In this document: piece by piece, positions 4,583 through 7,512 of the stretch
Position numbering within the stretch: position 1 is the first letter of the stretch
Layout: every line of letters begins with the position of its first letter
DNA from: an uncultured Anaerolineales bacterium
Lineage (GTDB): Bacteria > Chloroflexota > Anaerolineae > Anaerolineales > Villigracilaceae
Reading direction: 5' to 3'
DNA length: 7,512 nucleotides
Assembly (NCBI GenBank): GCA_938008865.1
Contig: CALLJA010000419.1
Span: 1 to 7,512, forward strand
Position numbers and translations under genes: made by a program
Notes under the pieces: model-generated
The model's input: only the letters and a program-made list of their open reading frames with translations
The model's database searches: none
Told to the model about the DNA's origin: nothing

Positions 4583-6649
4583 CTACGGCGCGGATGGGGT
4601 CGCGGATGGGGTGGGCGAGGGCGTTTCGGTCGGGGTCTCCGTCGGGGTGGAGATGTCCTGGGTGGGCGTCTCGGTCGGGACGGAAGTCTCTGTGGGGGCG
4701 GGTGTTTCGGTGGGCGACGGCGTTTCCGAGGGCGCAGCCGTCGGCGTGGAGGACGGGGCAGGGGTGGCCGTGAAGGTCGGCGGCATCAACGGCTGGAACG
4801 GGGAGACCAGCACGATCGTGTATTCGATGTGCAGCAGGGCCGCCCCGGCTGCGTCGCCTTCGAAGGCTGCTGCCACGCGTTTGCCGTCCAGGCCACTGAT
4901 GATCAGCGCCAGGGAATTCCCGGCTGCCCAATCAGGCTGGCTGACGATCTCCTGGACGACGGCTGACAGGTTGGGCGTGGCTTGCGAGATGCCCATCTCA
5001 CCGACCGTGGACCAGTCCGTCGGCTGCCAAAGCACGCCGCTGGCGGTCCGCGTGCGGGTGCTGACGTTACGCGCCGCGCTGGTGAAGGCGGATGCGTTCG
5101 GGCTGGTTTCGCCCTGGATGTAGAGCGAGAGCGCGCCGCTGGAGATTTCATCCACCTTGAACTGGATGTAGGCGTTCACGATTTTCACGCCCTGCGGGAT
5201 GTTCACGCCGTTGAAGCGCAGGCCGACCGTCTGGCGGGAGCCGTCGGTGACGAGTTCAAGGTCGCTGCTGTTGAGGGTCACGTTACCCGAGGCACTTTCC
5301 TCGGCATCGTCGCTGCCCGAGGTAATGCGGATATCCACGCTGCGGATGTCCTTCAGGCCCGGCTGTGAAGTGGGCGTGGGCGAGACGGCCGGTGTACGCG
5401 TGGCTGTGGCTGGGACCGTCGTGGCTGTTGCCGAGGTTTTGGTGGCGGTGGCCGTCGCTTGGACGGCGTTGTTCGATTCCCAGGCACCCACGTCAGGGCG
5501 CGAGTCGCGCGCGTTGCCGCCGGCGTCGGTCAGCACCCCGAGCGAGGCGCCCGTGTTCACGCCGGGCGAGTTCTGGGCCGGCAGGAAGGAGGCTAACGTG
5601 TACCCGGGCGTGGACGCGAAGACCGCCGTGCTCTGGTTGTTCTTCAACGTAGCGTTGTCGGGCGAGATCACGCCACCGACGATATTGTTGCCGATGACGA
5701 TACCCTGGTTGGACGGTTCGCTGGCGATCGAAATGGCCTTGCCGCCGCCGTACACGTTCCAGATCGTGTTGTGCGCAATCAACGCGCCTGCGATACCGGG
5801 GTTCGACACGCCGGATTCTGCGCCATAGAAGCTCAATCCTTTGCAGCCGTACGAGACGTTGTTGACGATGGTCAGGCTGGACAATTGTCCGCCCCAGCCC
5901 GAGTAATACTCCTCGCCGATCAGGATGCCCGTGGCGGGCTGGCCCGAGCGGTAGTAATTAGCGTTATTGGTGCAGTAACTGAAGCTGCGCTGCAGGGTGA
6001 CCTGTTTGCTGTTATCGAGGTAGAAGTTAGCGCTAAAGTTGTCGTAAGCCGTGACGTTGGTGACGGTCACGTTGACGCCGCGCGTCACGGCCAGGCCTTC
6101 GCCGCAGTTGCGGAAAACCTGCCCGTTCGAGATCTGGATGTCTTCACCGCCGTAGGCAATCTTCAAGCCCGAACCCCACGACCCGGAGCCCGAGCACGAA
6201 CTGCCGCTCTTGTTCTCGTTGACGTTGTCATGTACCGAGAAATCGGAAAACTTGACGTGCTTGCCGCTGATGGCCACGCCGTGTCCGTTGGCGCCCTTCA
6301 CTTCCAGTCCGCTGACCTCCACGTAGGACCCGGAGATGGTCACCGCCTGGATAACGGCCGGGCCGGTCACCTTGATGGGCTGGGATGCCGTGCCCGATTT
6401 GGTGATTTGCAGGGTGGTGTTATAGTTGCCAGACTTGATTACCAGCGTCTTGCCGGCCCCCAAGTTCTTCGCGCCGGTCGCGATGGAGCACGGCGTGGCC
6501 TGGGTACAGGCCGTGCCGCTGCCGGTCGGGGAAACGTACACGTTGGTGGTGGTTTGTGCCGCGCGTCCGGCTTGAACAGTAAAGACACTCCCAAAGGCCA
6601 GTGCCAGGCCGGCCAAAATTCCAAAAAACCGATAGGTTATGCGTTTCAT
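4583..6649 (-). CDS. Secreted parallel beta-helix protein with Pro/Thr-rich linkers
   Basis: The product has 688 residues. Residues 1-32 are a Sec-type signal peptide (MKRITYR, a hydrophobic core to about 25, cleavage near QAGRAA). Residues about 36-393 form a right-handed parallel beta-helix of the pectate-lyase/DUF1565 style. It opens with NVYVSPTGSGTACTQATPC, has repeated short strands ending in Asn/Gly (for example VTNVTAYDNFSANFYL and LIAHNTIWNV), and closes with RPDVGAWE, the usual end of such domains. Residues 397-430 are a Thr/Ala/Pro linker. Residues about 435-612 form a second beta-rich domain (DIRITSGSDDAEES to LLHIEY) seen repeatedly in secreted bacterial proteins and probably a binding module. 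Residues 620-688 are a Pro/Thr/Ser/Glu tail with no membrane helix or sorting motif. A polysaccharide-binding or lyase role is likely, but catalytic residues cannot be assigned. AGGAG lies 6 nt before ATG 6649. Confidence 0.85.
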   Translation of the reverse strand: MKRITYRFFGILAGLALAFGSVFTVQAGRAAQTTTNVYVSPTGSGTACTQATPCSIATGAKNLGAGKTLVIKSGNYNTTLQITKSGTASQPIKVTGPAVIQAVTISGSYVEVSGLEVKGANGHGVAISGKHVKFSDFSVHDNVNENKSGSSCSGSGSWGSGLKIAYGGEDIQISNGQVFRNCGEGLAVTRGVNVTVTNVTAYDNFSANFYLDNSKQVTLQRSFSYCTNNANYYRSGQPATGILIGEEYYSGWGGQLSSLTIVNNVSYGCKGLSFYGAESGVSNPGIAGALIAHNTIWNVYGGGKAISIASEPSNQGIVIGNNIVGGVISPDNATLKNNQSTAVFASTPGYTLASFLPAQNSPGVNTGASLGVLTDAGGNARDSRPDVGAWESNNAVQATATATKTSATATTVPATATRTPAVSPTPTSQPGLKDIRSVDIRITSGSDDAEESASGNVTLNSSDLELVTDGSRQTVGLRFNGVNIPQGVKIVNAYIQFKVDEISSGALSLYIQGETSPNASAFTSAARNVSTRTRTASGVLWQPTDWSTVGEMGISQATPNLSAVVQEIVSQPDWAAGNSLALIISGLDGKRVAAAFEGDAAGAALLHIEYTIVLVSPFQPLMPPTFTATPAPSSTPTAAPSETPSPTETPAPTETSVPTETPTQDISTPTETPTETPSPTPSATPSAP
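4586..4792 (-). repeat. Degenerate repeat coding for the Pro/Thr/Ser/Glu tail
   Basis: This stretch encodes residues 620-688 of the beta-helix protein, an imperfect run of units such as PTETP, SPTPS and ETPTQ. At DNA level the plus strand shows recurring blocks like GTCGGGGT and GGTCGG with slight variation. Such tails are low-complexity, extended and often glycosylated in exported proteins. The DNA repeat can change length by slippage or recombination. Confidence 0.8.
5360..5461 (-). repeat. Thr/Ala/Pro-rich inter-domain linker
   Basis: It encodes residues 397-430 (ATATATKTSATATT followed by VPATATRTP and a PTPTS end), joining the beta-helix to the C-terminal beta domain. It is low in complexity and lacks hydrophobic residues, as expected for a flexible extracellular linker. 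Confidence 0.75.
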
Positions 6650-6767
6650 TGTATGCTCCTTTGCGGGCAGCGCCTCCGCGGCGGGCCGGGCGGTCTGCTC
6701 ATGGTTTTGCTGTAACCCGGCGGTTCGGCAAAGACGGACGGTCTGCCTCGCGTCGAGGGAATTATGG

Positions 6768-6800
6768 CCCGGGTGAGGGGTCCATACCCCATGACCCGGG
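6768..6800. repeat. Nested inverted repeat (two-part hairpin)
   Basis: An outer perfect 7-bp stem (CCCGGGT 6768-6774 with ACCCGGG 6794-6800) encloses an inner perfect 5-bp stem (GGGGT 6777-6781 with ACCCC 6786-6790) and a 4-nt loop, with a small GA/ATG internal loop between them. No T-tract follows on either strand, so it is not a terminator. It overlaps the region just upstream of the possible minus-strand -10 box and could be an operator or part of a structured RNA. Confidence 0.7.
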
Positions 6801-6865
6801 TACTAAAACCGCCGACAGTCTTGTAAACCTGACAGAATGGCAAGGCGCGCGGGCCGATTTTGGGG

Positions 6866-6896
6866 CCAAAATTGCGGGTTTAACCGCAATTTCTGG
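6866..6896. repeat. Inverted repeat with 9-bp perfect core
   Basis: AAATTGCGG (6869-6877) and CCGCAATTT (6884-6892) pair perfectly across a 6-nt loop. CCA (6866-6868) and TGG (6894-6896) extend the stem past a single bulged C. It lacks a following T-tract and sits in non-coding DNA. Confidence 0.75.
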
Positions 6897-6941
6897 GAAT
6901 GGGATTAATTCCGCCTAACATTTTTGTAGGGTCGTGTTTTT

Positions 6942-6965
6942 GGCATTTTCCCCGCCGAAAATGCC
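6942..6965. repeat. Inverted repeat upstream of the polX promoter
   Basis: GGCATTTTC (6942-6950) and GAAAATGCC (6957-6965) pair perfectly across a 6-nt loop. The base after the stem on the plus strand is not T-rich, and on the minus strand the stem is followed by A residues, so it does not look like a terminator. It ends 36 bp before the TATAAT of polX, in a position suited to an operator. Confidence 0.7.
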
Positions 6966-7001
6966 CGTTTCCGGCAGTGCGCGCCTCGATGGGCTTGGGC
7001 G

Positions 7002-7007
7002 TATAAT
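7002..7007 (+). promoter_or_regulatory. -10 box for polX
   Basis: A perfect TATAAT lies 33 nt before the polX ATG. The expected start of transcription, at about 7013-7014, coincides with an ATG that opens a four-codon ORF. No clear -35 hexamer is seen 16-18 bp upstream. Confidence 0.6.
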
Positions 7008-7013
7008 TTGCCC

Positions 7014-7028
7014 ATGAGCCGACTTTAG
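7014..7028 (+). other. Possible leaderless mini-ORF (MSRL) before polX
   Basis: ATG-AGC-CGA-CTT-TAG encodes four residues and begins where transcription from the TATAAT at 7002-7007 should start. Its stop codon abuts the polX ribosome-binding site (AGAGGAGAG, about 7027-7035). It could be translated leaderless and affect polX initiation, or be chance. There is no evidence of expression. Confidence 0.3.
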
Positions 7029-7040
7029 AGGAGAGTCTCC

Positions 7041-7512
7041 ATGCTGAACAACAAACAACTGGCCGATACGTTCACCCTGATCGCCAACCTGGTGGAAATC
7101 AAAGGCGAGGTCATCTACGTCATCCTGGCCTACCGCAAGGCGGCCGAGAGTCTCGCCAGCCTGCCGCGCGAGGCCGGCGAATATTGGAAGGACGGCAAAT
7201 TGCGCGAGATCCCCGGCGTGGGCAAGGCCATCGCCGAGAAGATCGATGAACTGCTCACGACCGGCAAACTGGGGTTTCTGGAACGCCTCAAAGAGGAAGT
7301 GCCCGAAAGCCTGGCGGCCTGGCTGCAAGTGCCCGGGCTGGGACCGAAAAAGATCGCGCTGATCTGGAAGTCGCTGGATATCACCACCCTGCCCGAGTTG
7401 GAAGCCGCCGCCAAAGAGGGGAAGCTGCGCGGCCTGCCCGGGATGGGGGCCAAGTCCGAGGCGGCCATCCTCGAAGGGATCGCGTCGCTGGCCCGCCGCT
7501 CGGGGCGGATTC
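7041..7512 (+). CDS. polX: DNA polymerase/3'-5' exonuclease PolX, N-terminal part
   Basis: The first 157 residues of a family X DNA polymerase are visible; the gene runs off the window. Bacterial PolX (about 570-580 residues) fills short gaps in base-excision repair and usually carries a C-terminal PHP exonuclease domain; both the palm catalytic aspartates and the PHP domain lie beyond the end here. The visible part is the 8-kDa DNA-binding domain, opening LADTFTLIANLVEIKGE with the usual AYRKAAESL (30-38), followed by helix-hairpin-helix motifs IPGVGKAIAEKI (57-68), VPGLGPKKIALI (97-108) and a third at LPGMGAKSEAAI (132-143). ATG 7041 is preceded by AGAGGAGAG with good spacing. No overlap with the upstream gene suggests an independent promoter. 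Confidence 0.94.
   Translation, partial: MLNNKQLADTFTLIANLVEIKGEVIYVILAYRKAAESLASLPREAGEYWKDGKLREIPGVGKAIAEKIDELLTTGKLGFLERLKEEVPESLAAWLQVPGLGPKKIALIWKSLDITTLPELEAAAKEGKLRGLPGMGAKSEAAILEGIASLARRSGRI

Larger units (their letters stand above)
6650..7040. other. Non-coding gap between the beta-helix gene and polX
   Basis: These 391 bp between divergent genes contain no ORF I can support. They hold the leader of the beta-helix gene (AGGAG at 6660-6656), a possible minus-strand -10 (CATAAT, 6766-6761), three inverted repeats (6768-6800, 6866-6896, 6942-6965), a GACAG direct repeat at 6813-6834, and the polX promoter at 7002-7007. The GC-rich minus-strand leader (about 6754-6650) can fold, for example GCCGGG with CCCGGC, but I could not match it to a known riboswitch. 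Confidence 0.7.

Noticed and set aside
4275..5123. Open frame rich in Val/Gly on the plus strand
   Set aside because: It overlaps the YdcZ-family gene in another frame, passes through the terminator and is antisense to the Pro/Thr repeat; the repeated composition mirrors that repeat.
5771..6715. Open frame of 314 codons on the plus strand, opposite the beta-helix gene
   Set aside because: Antisense to a protein with signal peptide and clear domain structure; its translation has no recognisable motif and runs through the other gene's start and ribosome-binding site.
6650..6754. Riboswitch (c-di-GMP or similar) in the leader of the beta-helix gene
   Set aside because: Short pieces such as CCGGGTTAC and a GCCGGG/CCCGGC stem recall GEMM-type aptamers, but the order of conserved elements does not fit, so no class can be claimed.

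Overview
The window looks like chromosomal DNA from a moderately high-GC bacterium, most plausibly a member of the Chloroflexota (Anaerolineae type). The clues are an exported protein with long Pro/Thr/Ser-rich linkers of the TETPT kind, an actinobacterial/chloroflexal-style methyltransferase family, likely leaderless starts with a TATAAT box just before the ATG, and ordinary Shine-Dalgarno starts beside them. The taxonomic call is inference; no rRNA gene is present. I see no mobile element, CRISPR array, tRNA or rRNA.

Layout. (1) 1-290: the 3' end of rpoC, followed by a strong intrinsic terminator (309-338). (2) 355-1182 (+): a SAM-methyltransferase-like protein whose TATAAT box lies 7 nt before its ATG. 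(3) 1179-3416 (-): a large protein, tail to tail with (2) and overlapping it by 4 bp. It has two N-terminal membrane helices, a DUF89/ARMT1-like domain and a C-terminal class I SAM methyltransferase domain, and it has its own sigma-70-like promoter. (4) 3550-3966 (-): a small two-helix membrane protein of unknown function with its own terminator. (5) 4087-4524 (+): a YdcZ-family (DMT superfamily) membrane protein. (6) A bidirectional terminator at 4537-4575. (7) 4583-6649 (-): a secreted parallel beta-helix protein with a second beta-rich domain and a Pro/Thr-rich tail. (8) 6650-7040: a 391-bp non-coding gap with three clear inverted repeats and the polX promoter. (9) 7041-7512 (+): the start of polX, cut by the window end.

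Most genes appear to be single transcription units separated by terminators, so there is no obvious multi-gene operon. The most unusual item is the membrane-anchored DUF89-methyltransferase fusion. DUF89 proteins are metal-dependent damage-control phosphatases, and the human member ARMT1 has also been reported as a protein carboxyl methyltransferase. A natural fusion of this fold to a canonical SAM methyltransferase therefore suggests that the two activities act on one substrate or pathway. The other points worth checking are a possible leaderless four-codon ORF in front of polX, the rpoC terminator lying against the promoter of the next gene, and the structured non-coding gap upstream of polX.
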